A DNA stretch of 64,000 nucleotides. Source: Pristionchus mayeri. Taxonomy: Eukaryota > Nematoda > Chromadorea > Rhabditida > Neodiplogasteridae. This document shows positions 19,975 through 30,947 of this stretch, in pieces. The stretch is taken from assembly GCA_036245805.1 (NCBI GenBank), contig BTRK01000003.1:45436044-45500043 (forward strand), given 5' to 3'. Below the pieces are notes generated by a model. It was not told where the DNA came from. It saw only the letters and a program-made list of their open reading frames with translations, and searched no databases. Positions within the stretch are counted from its first letter, which is position 1; each line of letters begins with the position of its first letter. Position numbers and translations under genes: made by a program.

Positions 19975-21673
19975 CAATCAATCAATCAATCAATTTATCT
20001 TATCAGGCGGAAACGCTCAGAAGATGATAGGTCGGTGGTCTTCATAAGTTGCACTCCACCAATGGCTGCCAATAGCTCGGGATAGGTCGTCTCTCCATCG
20101 CGCGCGAGGCTTTCCGGGGGGACGAGTCCTATTGAATGGAGTCCAGACAGTTGTCGCACGGCTCCACTGTTCCACTCCCATTCTTCTGATCTTGAGGGCC
20201 CAGCGCGCTTTTCGTTTCAATCCTTCCTCATTCCAGTCTCTCAGCTTGGTAATCCCTCTCACGCGGTCATTCCTCCATCTGTCCCTCAGCGTGACTCCAA
20301 GCATCTTTCTTTCCATCTTCCTCTGGGTGACTCTCAGCCTCTCCTTCTCGCTAGATCTCAGAGCCCATACTTCACACCCATAGAGAACTGTAGCCGTGAT
20401 GCAGCTCTCGAAGACTCTCCTCCTGATCTTGATGGACAGAATTCGAGAAGATAGGAGGTGCGAGAGCTTACTCCAGGCCAACCACCCTAATCGAATCCGG
20501 TGTTCTATTTCGTCGGAATGATCCAAGGGAAGAGCTATTCTTCCTCCGAGATAGGTGGCGCTATCGACGAATTCGAATCGCAGATTGCCGATGATTATTG
20601 GATTGCGGGTAGAGGTGCAGGAGGTGAGGAGGTTGGTCTTGCTTGCATTCACTTCGAGACCAACTCGGCTGCACGCGTCCATCAGCTTCTTCAGCATTCG
20701 TTCCAGCTCGGGTCGAGATTTGGCAACGAGAGCCACGTCATCGGCATACTCCAAGTGGCAAAGGTTCCTTCCGTCGATTCTAATTCCATCTGACTCCCAG
20801 TCAATGTTGTCCATGGCTGATCGTAGCACTGCGTTGAAGAGACGAGGGGAGAGGGTATCCCCTTGGCGGACTCCTCGACGCACAGTCACAGGAACGAGCT
20901 CCTCATTAACTCGAATGAGTGTAGAGGAGGACTCGTAGAGACGGCGCAACATGTGGACGAGGGAGGGATGGGCTCCGAACGAGAAGAGGGCTTGCCAGCA
21001 GGCATTCCACTCCACACAGTCGAACGCCTTCTTGAAGTCGACGAACGCCAAGTAGATTGGGATACCGTACTCGGAGGTTCTTTCAGCGACCTGCTTGATG
21101 GCATGCAGGTTGTCGAGAGTACTGTAGCCGCGCCGGAAGCCGGTTTGGGTCGAGGACTCTGTTTCTTCAAGCACAGTTTCGAGTCTCTGAAGAATGACTT
21201 TGGTCATTGTCTTCAGGGAAACGGTGAGGAGGGAGATGGGACGGAAGTTCCCAATGTTGGTAGGGTCTCCTTTCTTGTGCAGAAGAGTGACAATTGCTTC
21301 GGTCAGGTCGCTTGGAACAGCCTCTCCATCTACCAGATAGTTGAGTAGATCAGCGATAACGGGAGCAAGGTGGTTTCGAGAGTGGTATAGCATATCAGGG
21401 AGAATGCCATCCGAACCGGGTGAGTGACCACACTTGAGTTGGGACATCGCTTTGCTGACCTCATCGGGTAGGAAGGGAGGAAGGGGATCCAGAGGCTGAG
21501 GAGGGACTGGGAGTGGACACGGAACTGCAGGGGTGTAGAGACCGTCAAAGAAGCTCTGGACCACTGTCTTGGTAGCTGCTTGAGAGAGAGCACCAGTTAC
21601 AGGGTGGGGAACTAGAAGGCGCTTCTTTGAGGTTTGCAGACTCAGCATGCTCTTCACGATGCTCCTTCCCATG
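19975..21673 (-). mobile_element. RTE retrotransposon, 3' half (5' truncated)
   Basis: The 3' end carries a tail of repeated TTGA units (CAATCAATCAATCAA on the plus strand), as RTE elements do, after a 3' UTR of about 40 bases. Homology to the plus copy stops at 21673 just upstream of the MGRSIV codons. Confidence 0.9.
20017..21672 (-). CDS. RTE reverse transcriptase, C-terminal 551 codons
   Basis: The frame is intact from MGRSIVKSML to TGA at 20017-20019. It includes the RT N-terminal region (LKCGHSPGSDGILPDML), motif A YLAFVDFKKAFDCVEW, motif B RRGVRQGDTLSPRLFNAVL, motif C LEYADDVALVA, a thumb, and a C-terminal domain with TVLYGCEVWALRSSEKERL and KMLGVTLRDRWRNDRVRG, typical of RTE. The APE endonuclease is not included. 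Absence of stops suggests a young insertion. Most of this frame's RT part is duplicated in inverse orientation at 22885-23960 with few changes (H/D and E/D seen). Confidence 0.9.
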   Translation of the reverse strand: MGRSIVKSMLSLQTSKKRLLVPHPVTGALSQAATKTVVQSFFDGLYTPAVPCPLPVPPQPLDPLPPFLPDEVSKAMSQLKCGHSPGSDGILPDMLYHSRNHLAPVIADLLNYLVDGEAVPSDLTEAIVTLLHKKGDPTNIGNFRPISLLTVSLKTMTKVILQRLETVLEETESSTQTGFRRGYSTLDNLHAIKQVAERTSEYGIPIYLAFVDFKKAFDCVEWNACWQALFSFGAHPSLVHMLRRLYESSSTLIRVNEELVPVTVRRGVRQGDTLSPRLFNAVLRSAMDNIDWESDGIRIDGRNLCHLEYADDVALVAKSRPELERMLKKLMDACSRVGLEVNASKTNLLTSCTSTRNPIIIGNLRFEFVDSATYLGGRIALPLDHSDEIEHRIRLGWLAWSKLSHLLSSRILSIKIRRRVFESCITATVLYGCEVWALRSSEKERLRVTQRKMERKMLGVTLRDRWRNDRVRGITKLRDWNEEGLKRKARWALKIRRMGVEQWSRATTVWTPFNRTRPPGKPRARWRDDLSRAIGSHWWSATYEDHRPIIF

Positions 21674-23960
21674 ATTCTGGGTTCTCAAGTGTGTGGCGAG
21701 CGGTTGAGTGCGATTTCGTCTCTCCGTCTCCGGTTCCGCCCGCCCGGATTCCCTCTCCCAGACGCGTTGGCACGCGGGAGTTGTACGCCGCCACGATGGG
21801 TCGCCACTTCTACATCGGCACCATCAACGCCAGGACGCTCGGCCCAAGGGAGAAGCAGTCGGAGATGGAACTCGCCCTCGACAAGATCAAGTGGGACGTG
21901 GTTGCAGTGCAGGAAGCCAGGATTGTGGGTTGTGCCTCGTTCAATCTTACATCCTCAGGCACTGTAGTCTACCACTCGGGCGGGCCCACTGCTTCCCATG
22001 GCGTGGCATTTTTGCTTCGACCGCAACTCGCGCGCGGAACTGTGTTCAATGGCCTCTCCCCTCGTTTGGCCACTCTGCTCCTTCCCGACCTACGGCTCTT
22101 CCTGGTCTGCGCTTACGCCCCTACGTCTTCCTACGATGACGACGCGTATGAAGACTTCCTAGACCAGGTTGAGACCGCCCTGCGGAGTGCCCCAAAAGGC
22201 CATATGCCAGTTCTGGTTGGTGACTTCAACTGTCGAGTGGCGAGGGAACCTGGCAATGAAAGATTTGTCGGTAACTTTGCCTCTCCCACACCGAACTCAC
22301 GCGGACGCTGCTTCACTGAGCTCTGCGTGAGGAACAGACTGCGCATCCTGAACACGTTCCCCAAGGGACGGCACGGTCGAATCTGGACCTGGCGATCCCC
22401 AAACGGCTCCGCATTCCACCAAATTGACTACGTTGCAGCGCCCGCCACAGCGAGAGTAGTCAACTGTGGAGTCGTTGGTCGGTTTGAGTTTGACTCCGAC
22501 CATCGCCTTGTTCGGATGTGCCTCTCCCTCCCTGGCAAGGCGAGGCAGAAAAGATGCAGGGAGCGGCTAGATTTCGATCGAACCGCTTTTACTGTCAACG
22601 CAAACCTTCTCGCGTCACTGCCCCTTGCCCGCCCCAGTTCTGCCGCCGACGCCTATACTACGGTAAAGGCTTTCACGGAGACCGCGGCAACGAACTGCTG
22701 GAGGAAGCGCCAATCCCCTTCTTGGATCTCGAGTGGAACGCGGAAGCTCCTAGCGATGCGCCATGAATTGCAATCCAACTCCCAACAAGCTGTCGCCTAC
22801 TCAGCTGCCTGCAAAGCTGCCCGGACGAGTTTCGTCGATGACATCAGGAATCGAAAGGAGGCGCAAGCACGGCAAGCAGCAACCATGGGAAGGAGCATCG
22901 TGAAGAGCATGCTGAGTCTGCAAACCTCAAAGAAGCGCCTTCTAGTTCCCGACCCTGTAACTGGTGCTCTCTCTCAAGCAGCTACCAAGACAGTGGTCCA
23001 GAGCTTCTTTGACGGTCTCTACACCCCTGCAGTTCCGTGTCCACTCCCAGTCCCTCCTCAGCCTCTGGATCCCCTTCCTCCCTTCCTACCCGATGAGGTC
23101 AGCAAAGCGATGTCCCAACTCAAGTGTGGTCACTCACCCGGTTCGGATGGCATTCTCCCTGATATGCTATACCACTCTCGAAACCACCTTGCTCCCGTTA
23201 TCGCTGATCTACTCAACTATCTGGTAGATGGAGAGGCTGTTCCAAGCGACCTGACCGAAGCAATTGTCACTCTTCTGCACAAGAAAGGAGACCCTACCAA
23301 CATTGGGAACTTCCGTCCCATCTCCCTCCTCACCGTTTCCCTGAAGACAATGACCAAAGTCATTCTTCAGAGACTCGAAACTGTGCTTGAAGAAACAGAG
23401 TCCTCGACCCAAACCGGCTTCCGGCGCGGCTACAGTACTCTCGACAACCTGCATGCCATCAAGCAGGTCGCTGAAAGAACCTCCGAGTACGGTATCCCAA
23501 TCTACTTGGCGTTCGTCGACTTCAAGAAGGCGTTCGACTGTGTGGAGTGGAATGCCTGCTGGCAAGCCCTCTTCTCGTTCGGAGCCCATCCCTCCCTCGT
23601 CCACATGTTGCGCCGTCTCTACGACTCCTCCTCTACACTCATTCGAGTTAATGAGGAGCTCGTTCCTGTGACTGTGCGTCGAGGAGTCCGCCAAGGGGAT
23701 ACCCTCTCCCCTCGTCTCTTCAACGCAGTGCTACGATCAGCCATGGACAACATTGACTGGGAGTCAGATGGAATTAGAATCGACGGAAGGAACCTTTGCC
23801 ACTTGGAGTATGCCGATGACGTGGCTCTCGTTGCCAAATCTCGACCCGAGCTGGAACGAATGCTGAAGAAGCTGATGGACGCGTGCAGCCGAGTTGGTCT
23901 CGAAGTGAATGCAAGCAAGACCAACCTCCTCACCTCCTGCACCTCTACCCGCAATCCAAT
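21674..23960 (+). mobile_element. RTE retrotransposon, 5' part (3' truncated)
   Basis: It has a 5' leader and complete endonuclease but stops abruptly at about 23960 inside the RT thumb, with no 3' tail. It lies head to head with the minus-strand copy. Because this retrotransposition begins at the RNA 3' end, a copy lacking the 3' end is unusual. Confidence 0.9.
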
Positions 23961-23973
23961 TCACCCGGCGTGA
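21796..23973 (+). CDS. RTE endonuclease-reverse transcriptase, truncated
   Basis: I prefer the ATG at 21796 (GCCACGATGG context). The frame is open upstream to 21634, but the first 40 bases there belong to the inverted copy. The N-terminal APE-type endonuclease shows TINARTL, WDVVAVQEARI (catalytic Glu), PVLVGDFNCRV, FHQIDYV and SDHRLV. A linker follows, then the RT with motifs A (FVDFKKAFD), B (VRQGDTLSP) and C (YADD). The protein ends at 23973 after leaving RTE sequence near 23960, so the thumb end and C-terminal domain are missing. No stop or frameshift is present in the rest. Nicking would need only the endonuclease, but full retrotransposition in cis would not be expected. Confidence 0.9.
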   Translation: MGRHFYIGTINARTLGPREKQSEMELALDKIKWDVVAVQEARIVGCASFNLTSSGTVVYHSGGPTASHGVAFLLRPQLARGTVFNGLSPRLATLLLPDLRLFLVCAYAPTSSYDDDAYEDFLDQVETALRSAPKGHMPVLVGDFNCRVAREPGNERFVGNFASPTPNSRGRCFTELCVRNRLRILNTFPKGRHGRIWTWRSPNGSAFHQIDYVAAPATARVVNCGVVGRFEFDSDHRLVRMCLSLPGKARQKRCRERLDFDRTAFTVNANLLASLPLARPSSAADAYTTVKAFTETAATNCWRKRQSPSWISSGTRKLLAMRHELQSNSQQAVAYSAACKAARTSFVDDIRNRKEAQARQAATMGRSIVKSMLSLQTSKKRLLVPDPVTGALSQAATKTVVQSFFDGLYTPAVPCPLPVPPQPLDPLPPFLPDEVSKAMSQLKCGHSPGSDGILPDMLYHSRNHLAPVIADLLNYLVDGEAVPSDLTEAIVTLLHKKGDPTNIGNFRPISLLTVSLKTMTKVILQRLETVLEETESSTQTGFRRGYSTLDNLHAIKQVAERTSEYGIPIYLAFVDFKKAFDCVEWNACWQALFSFGAHPSLVHMLRRLYDSSSTLIRVNEELVPVTVRRGVRQGDTLSPRLFNAVLRSAMDNIDWESDGIRIDGRNLCHLEYADDVALVAKSRPELERMLKKLMDACSRVGLEVNASKTNLLTSCTSTRNPIHPA

Positions 23974-24276
23974 CTAGAGAGCACCCTAAATACGAGAAAG
24001 CACCGTTTCTTTCTCCCTAGAGATCGGCGAAGCCCTACCCGATCGTTTCGAGAATTGAAAAGATAATGTAGATATAGGCTCCGCCCCTCTTTCTCTCGTC
24101 TCGCTTTTTGGACATTTCACGTTATGTTCGATTCACCCACATTTTGGCCCATATCTTGACTCAAACATTAGATATCGACCTAATTCAAAAAGTATGATCC
24201 TATTCAGTCCCATAGGGACACATTAACCCCAGAAATAGGCCTGCGTGATGATTTCTGTCAACCACCTTGCGGACCC
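23961..24276. other. unassigned junction DNA
   Basis: Lies between the truncated RTE end and inverted repeat IR-D. No repeat partner or ORF was recognised. Confidence 0.35.
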
Positions 24277-27159
24277 TAAATATAATCATATGAATATTCC
24301 GATTTTTTTGAGGTAACATTCGTTCCGATCGATAAGGAAATGACAAATTTCGAAAATTTGTGTTTTTCGACTAAAGTGCCGAGCACTTCTCAGCGCGCCG
24401 CCCAGATCACTAAATATGCCATGCCCGAGCTGTACTCAAAGAGTGCTACACATGTACATATTTAGGGCGAATTCCATTTTTCCAACTTTACCAAGCCTCT
24501 GCACAAATATGTTCATTCACTCAGATAGTCTCTCTTATAAGGTTGTTGCAAAAGTCTTGCGGTTTTTTGTGTCCGTACTTTACTATCATAATCCTTTTGT
24601 CACAAATAACAATGACTAACAAACATAGCAGTGTTTAGAGGTATGCACAGCGTTCTGACCCCCATTGTTCTCTCCAGATAAGGGTAGATAAAGGGATTAA
24701 TATTTTGAATTTTCCCGCGAAACCATAAACTGCAAATAGGCTGTTTGAAAGCTCTTCGATATTTGATAATCCTCTGAAACATAAAACAATGCTCCCAAGT
24801 TGATCACTCTAAGCACTTTTGCGTCTCATAGTTGGAGTGAAACACAAATCAGGCTGGTCAGTTCGGTTCACCGAGAGGGCGATTGACGGTGGTAGATTTT
24901 ATGTTTCAGAAGCATTTCAAGTATACTGATTGCAGTTCGACTCAGCTGCCTTTTCTGTCGAGTCAGAATGTTGTCTATGCTTGTACATTACATGCATACA
25001 TGTCAATCAATCCGATATCGCGATCAACGCGATAAATTATGATGAACACAATTGCAATTGATTCTCAAAAGTGTGCATTAAATGTATTTTACTGAATTAG
25101 AAGCTACTTGAACTCTTCCAAGAGTCTCTCGTGACATAAAAAATACGGCAAAAAAATGAAAACATCTTTATGGGCATATTATGTGATTTGTGTTATTGTT
25201 TCAAGTGTTAGGTGAGCTACCATGGAAGCGAGATGCAAAATATTGAGTATAATTTTGAAGTAATAGAACGTTCATATACATGTGAATCATTGGAAACATG
25301 AATAGACGTAAATAACAAAAACGTAAAAAAAACAAAAACACAATACCAAAGGGCAACTAATGTATCAATGTGCTGTCGTACAGTGAAAATTTGATCACGG
25401 CTGAATGGGTACTAGATGATCTGCCTCTAAAACATATAAGAGTATGGCAAAGGAACGCGTAAGTATGGCAAAGGAACGCGTGGTTGGGAGGTAAGTAATA
25501 TCAATGCCGCAGTTACTTTGCTAAAATTAACTGGTTAGCTCGAAAAGGATATTTGATAATGTTGTACTGGAGCCTATTTCTGGAATGCGGAGATTGATAA
25601 CCAGCTGATCACTTTACCAAGTGGGATTTTTTTCACATGACTGTCGTCACTTTGTCGTTTCACGAACATCGTGAAAGATTTGGACATTAGAGAATTCGGC
25701 AATAAGTCCCCGATCTTTTCGCCAAATATACAACAATTATTCCTTGAACACAATGTGTAGTGACAACGTGTCATGATTGTCTAATTTGGAAAATCGCCTG
25801 CGCAATTTGTTTCGAACATTTTTGGTAGTCACATACTGTAAGGTGATACAGTAGGCGGACTCGAGCGCATAATGATCTACCATCACATTATCGATCATGA
25901 TCCCCTATACTTATATGGTCCCGGCTTCATGAATATTGTAATGATGTTACTAAACTATCGTTTCTGGTAGCCAATAAAGTAGCATTGGAATAAAGAAAAT
26001 GTTCGATTGCTCTCGCACTCACCGAACACCGCAAGACACTTTTGTCCCTACCTGTAGCGTTCGATAAGAAAATAAGAACAAGGAGAGAGAGAATACGGCC
26101 AGTGAAAGAGCAGATGAATAAGCCACCGATACAGACGAGGCTGCGATGGTACTAATTTAAATTATTTATTTCGCCGTTGCGCGGACGCACAATCAAGAAA
26201 TCACGATGGTATTGTCTATTGAGATATTAGTGCAACTAGCAATCATCAACTACCCACTTCAGCCAGGAATCTAATCTCACCCTATGTAAAATTTAAAATG
26301 AAATTCAGAGAACGTACAAACTGACTATGGTTTCCATTGAAATACTCTCCAGTCCCCTGTTCCTGCCCATTCTACTGCCAGATATGGCGATCCCCTGGCA
26401 CTACTCACAGTCTCATGCAGTTGGCGATGCAGCGAACGCTTTTTTTATTATTTTAAACATATAATTATTATTTGTTCTTCTATAATTTCGAAGAATCTCT
26501 GAAATTCACCGACTTGACAATCGAATGTGAATCATCCGTGAATATATTGGCTCAAGGGAAACAATTCACATCAGGTCCATTGTAAAAGACATATTATTTC
26601 AAACGTCTGGGCGCATTTCATTCCACTCACTATCTACCACCACAACTTAGGGAACATTATTGAATCTATCATGTTTTTGTGCTGAATGGAGAAAAAAAGC
26701 ATGAAGTGAAAACATCAGGAATATCTCAACCGGAACGTCAGCCCCCGCATCGGCTCTTGCTCCTGGATATTGATGTGTAGATCCTGTGAACAACGAACAT
26801 TAGTTTGAATTTTAATTAGTTAAAACTAACAAAATTCCGATTCTTGCAAAAACGAAATAATTTAAAAAATAAATCCAAAGTTGGCGGATTTCAGTTGCAG
26901 GATATACTCAAAAGTTCGAATAGCGCTCGAGATTAAATATTTTTTCCATTCGCTTTGCTACGCATACATCACCCCTGCTCTCCTCACGTTCCTACACAAT
27001 GATGATTGCGCAGAGAGTTTAATTAATAAACACAATATTAGTTGCCCCTCATCATGACCAACCTCCATCGCGAATGATTCTTCCGTCTAAAGCAAAATAG
27101 TGGAAATTTAATTAAATGTAGCGAGAAAAATCTAGCAAAAACGAAAACGCAGGATATAG
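24277..27159 (+). repeat. inverted repeat IR-D, left arm (2.88 kb)
   Basis: Pairs with 28066-30947 in reverse complement from TAAATATAATCATATG (outer) to CGCAGGATATAG (inner). By eye only isolated substitutions separate the arms. The outer 260 bp (24277-24540) is the end of a palindromic element of the Pal-E family. At 24541 a mariner-type end (GGTTGTTGCAAAAGTCTTGC) begins. A tandem 20-bp duplication (AGTATGGCAAAGGAACGCGT twice) at about 25443-25482 is present in both arms. No gene is recognised in the arms. Confidence 0.95.
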
Positions 27160-28065
27160 GCTCTGGGACCGATAACCTATATTTTTCGAAACCATCCGTC
27201 CTGGGTTTTCTACCACTAAAATATAGTAAAGATCAGGCAAAAAAAAGTTTGGTTTTGTTCCCGCACTCCTCCACTGGCTCGTGATACGTGTGATAAACAT
27301 AAATGTTGCTCACATTCGAATCGACTGTGTTGTTGCAAATCGGTTGATCGATTTTGATTTCAAAACAATGTTGATTTTTTAAAGGAAAGCTTTCTTTCGT
27401 ATGAGGTCGTATGTTCATCCCAGATGAACAGCGACGAATTAGTCAAAAAGCAACACGAGATGATTGAAACATGTGCGAGAATATTTGGAAATTGAGACAT
27501 ATTTGAGTAGTGCATTGTTGTTTGACACTAACGAAGACTGAAAGTAGTGTACAGTACATGCTAATCGCCTTGCCCATATGCGGCCGCGGCGGCCCGCGGC
27601 GGACCGCGGATTCCGCGGATCGATTTTGCGGGAAGCATGAAATTTTTCATTTTTTGATCTTCAAATTCTCCACAAAATTTCGCATCGGATGGACTATTCA
27701 TTCATATTTTTAAAAAACCTAAATCGATATTTTGAATGCGGCAATGCTTCAATCTACCGTAATCGCAGTTTGCGATATCACATTGCCAGTCGCTTTGGAG
27801 CGATCGTAGGAGGCCTCTATCATCTCATCCATTCGAGAGTCGTTGGATCGAATGAAAGTGAGAGGGTACTAGCCAAAAGGACAAAGATTTGTCCAGAATA
27901 TTCTCAAAAAATGAGTTTGCATTGGCTTGAATACATCTTCCATGTATGACTCAACCAGGTGCCCCGTGTAGCGTATGATGCTGATAGTTGTATTGCGTTG
28001 TACTTTGGCAATGCCTTTGCAGGATATCGGCTTACCAAATATATTTAATTAAATGGTCTGCATCT
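27160..28065. other. IR-D spacer (906 bp)
   Basis: Single-copy within the palindrome. It includes the GC-rich repeat at 27551-27648. A second part (27660-27800) resembles IR-K at 51 kb (GCATCGGATGGACTATTC and CTACCGTAATCGCAGTTT). No gene was identified. Confidence 0.5.
27551..27648 (+). repeat. GC-rich dispersed repeat, inverse copy at 60 kb
   Basis: ACAGTACATGCTAATCGCC, then a run of GCGGCCGCGGCGG-type text, then GATTTTGCGGGAAGCATG. Almost the same 95 bp is found in reverse complement at 60259-60355, and a more diverged form at about 51277-51355. Confidence 0.8.
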
Positions 28066-30947
28066 CTATATCCTGCGTTTTCGTTTTTGCTAGATTTTTC
28101 TCGCTACATTTAATTAAATTTCCACTATTTTGCTTTAGACGGAAGAATCATTCGCGATGGAGGTTGGTCATGATGAGGGGCAACTAATATTGTGTTTATT
28201 AATTAAACTCTCTGCGCAATCATCATTGTGTAGGAACGTGAGGAGAGCAGGGGTGATGTATGCGTAGCAAAGCGAATGGAAAAAATATTTAATCTCGAGC
28301 GCTATTCGAACTTTTGAGTATATCCTGCAACTGAAATCCGCCAACTTTGGATTTATTTTTTAAATTATTTCGTTTTTGCAAGAATCGGAATTTTGTTAGT
28401 TTTAACTAATTAAAATTCAAACTAATGTTCGTTGTTCACAGGATCTACACATCAATATCCAGGAGCAAGAGCCGATGCGGGGGCTGACGTTCCGGTTGAG
28501 ATATTCCTGATGTTTTCACTTCATGCTTTTTTTCTCCATTCAGCACAAAAACATGATAGATTCAATAATGTTCCCTAAGTTGTGGTGGTAGATAGTGAGT
28601 GGAATGAAATGCGCCCAGACGTTTGAAATAATATGTCTTTTACAATGGACCTGATGTGAATTGTTTCCCTTGAGCCAATATATTCACGGATGATTCACAT
28701 TCGATTGTCAAGTCGGTGAATTTCAGAGATTCTTCGAAATTATAGAAGAACAAATAATAATTATATGTTTAAAATAATAAAAAAAGCGTTCGCTGCATCG
28801 CCAACTGCATGAGACTGTGAGTAGTGCCAGGGGATCGCCATATCTGGCAGTAGAATGGGCAGGAACAGGGGACTGGAGAGTATTTCAATGGAAACCATAG
28901 TCAGTTTGTACGTTCTCTGAATTTCATTTTAAATTTTACATAGGGTGAGATTAGATTCCTGGCTGAAGTGGGTAGTTGATGATTGCTAGTTGCACTAATA
29001 TCTCAATAGACAATACCATCGTGATTTCTTGATTGTGCGTCCGCGCAACGGCGAAATAAATAATTTAAATTAGTACCATCGCAGCCTCGTCTGTATCGGT
29101 GGCTTATTCATCTGCTCTTTCACTGGCCGTATTCTCTCTCTCCTTGTTCTTATTTTCTTATCGAACGCTACAGGTAGGGACAAAAGTGTCTTGCGGTGTT
29201 CGGTGAGTGCGAGAGCAATCGAACATTTTCTTTATTCCAATGCTACTTTATTGGCTACCAGAAACGATAGTTTAGTAACATCATTACAATATTCATGAAG
29301 CCGGGACCATATAAGTATAGGGGATCATGATCGATAATGTGATGGTAGATCATTATGCGCTCGAGTCCGCCTACTGTATCACCTTACAGTATGTGACTAC
29401 CAAAAATGTTCGAAACAAATTGCGCAGGCGATTTTCCAAATTAGACAATCATGACACGTTGTCACTACACATTGTGTTCAAGGAATAATTGTTGTATATT
29501 TGGCGAAAAGATCGGGGACTTATTGCCGAATTCTCTAATGTCCAAATCTTTCACGATGTTCGTGAAACGACAAAGTGACGACAGTCATGTGAAAAAAATC
29601 CCACTTGGTAAAGTGATCAGCTGGTTATCAATCTCCGCATTCCAGAAATAGGCTCCAGTACAACATTATCAAATATCCTTTTCGAGCTAACCAGTTAATT
29701 TTAGCAAAGTAACTGCGGCATTGATATTACTTACCTCCCAACCACGCGTTCCTTTGCCATACTTACGCGTTCCTTTGCCATACTCTTATATGTTTTAGAG
29801 GCAGATCATCTAGTACCCATTCAGCCGTGATCAAATTTTCACTGTACGACAGCACATTGATACATTAGTTGCCCTTTGGTATTGTGTTTTTGTTTTTTTA
29901 CGTTTTTGTTATTTACGTCTATTCATGTTTCCAATGATTCACATGTAAATGAACGTTCTATTACTTCAAAATTATACTCAATATTTTGCATCTCGCTTCC
30001 ATGGTAGCTCACCTAACACTTGAAACAATAACACAAATCACATAATATGCCCATAAAGATGTTTTCATTTTTTTGCCGTATTTTTTATGTCACAAGAGAC
30101 TCTTGGAAGAGTTCAAGTAGCTTCTAATTCAGTAAAATACATTTAATGCACACTTTTGAGAATCAATTGCAATTGTGTTCATCATAATTTATCGCGTTGA
30201 TCGCGATATCGGATTGATTGACATGTATGCATGTAATGTACAAGCATAGACAACATTCTGACTCGACAGAAAAGGCAGCTGAGTCGAACTGCAATCAGTA
30301 TACTTGGAATGCTTCTGAAACATAAAATCTACCACCGTCAATCGCCCTCTCGGTGAACCGAACTGACCAGCCTGATTTGTGTTTCACTCCAACTATGAGA
30401 CGCAAAAGTGCTTAGAGTGATCAACTTGGGAGCATTGTTTTATGTTTCAGAGGATTATCAAATATCGAAGAGCTTTCAAACAGCCTATTTGCAGTTTGTG
30501 GTTTCGCGGGAAAATTCAAAATATTAATCCCTTTATCTACCCTTATCTGGAGAGAACAATGGGGGTCAGAACGCTGTGCATACCTCTAAACACTGCTATG
30601 TTTGTTAGTCATTGTTATTTGTGACAAAAGGATTATGATAGTAAAGTACGGGCACAAAAAACCGCAAGACTTTTGCAACAACCTTATAAGAGAGACTATC
30701 TGAGTGAATGAACATATTTGTGCAGAGGCTTGGTAAAGTTGGAAAAATGGAATTCGCCCTAAATATGTACATGTGTAGCACTCTTTGAGTACAGCTCGGG
30801 CATGGCATATTTAGTGATCTGGGCGGCGCGCTGAGAAGTGCTCGGCACTTTAGTCGAAAAACACAAATTTTCGAAATTTGTCATTTCCTTATCGATCGGA
30901 ACGAATGTTACCTCAAAAAAATCGGAATATTCATATGATTATATTTA
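28066..30947 (-). repeat. inverted repeat IR-D, right arm (2.88 kb)
   Basis: Mirror of 24277-27159. It continues without a break into the Pal-E element at 30684-32280, so this side probably keeps the original context and the left arm is the derived copy. Confidence 0.95.

Noticed and set aside
20500..21348. Several plus-strand ORFs of 97-161 codons
   Set aside because: Shadows of the minus-strand RTE reverse transcriptase; mirrored in 23209-23964 because the RT is duplicated.
21634..21795. Upstream extension of the RTE plus ORF as its true N-terminus
   Set aside because: Its first 40 bases belong to the inverted RTE copy, and the ATG at 21796 precedes the endonuclease directly in good context.
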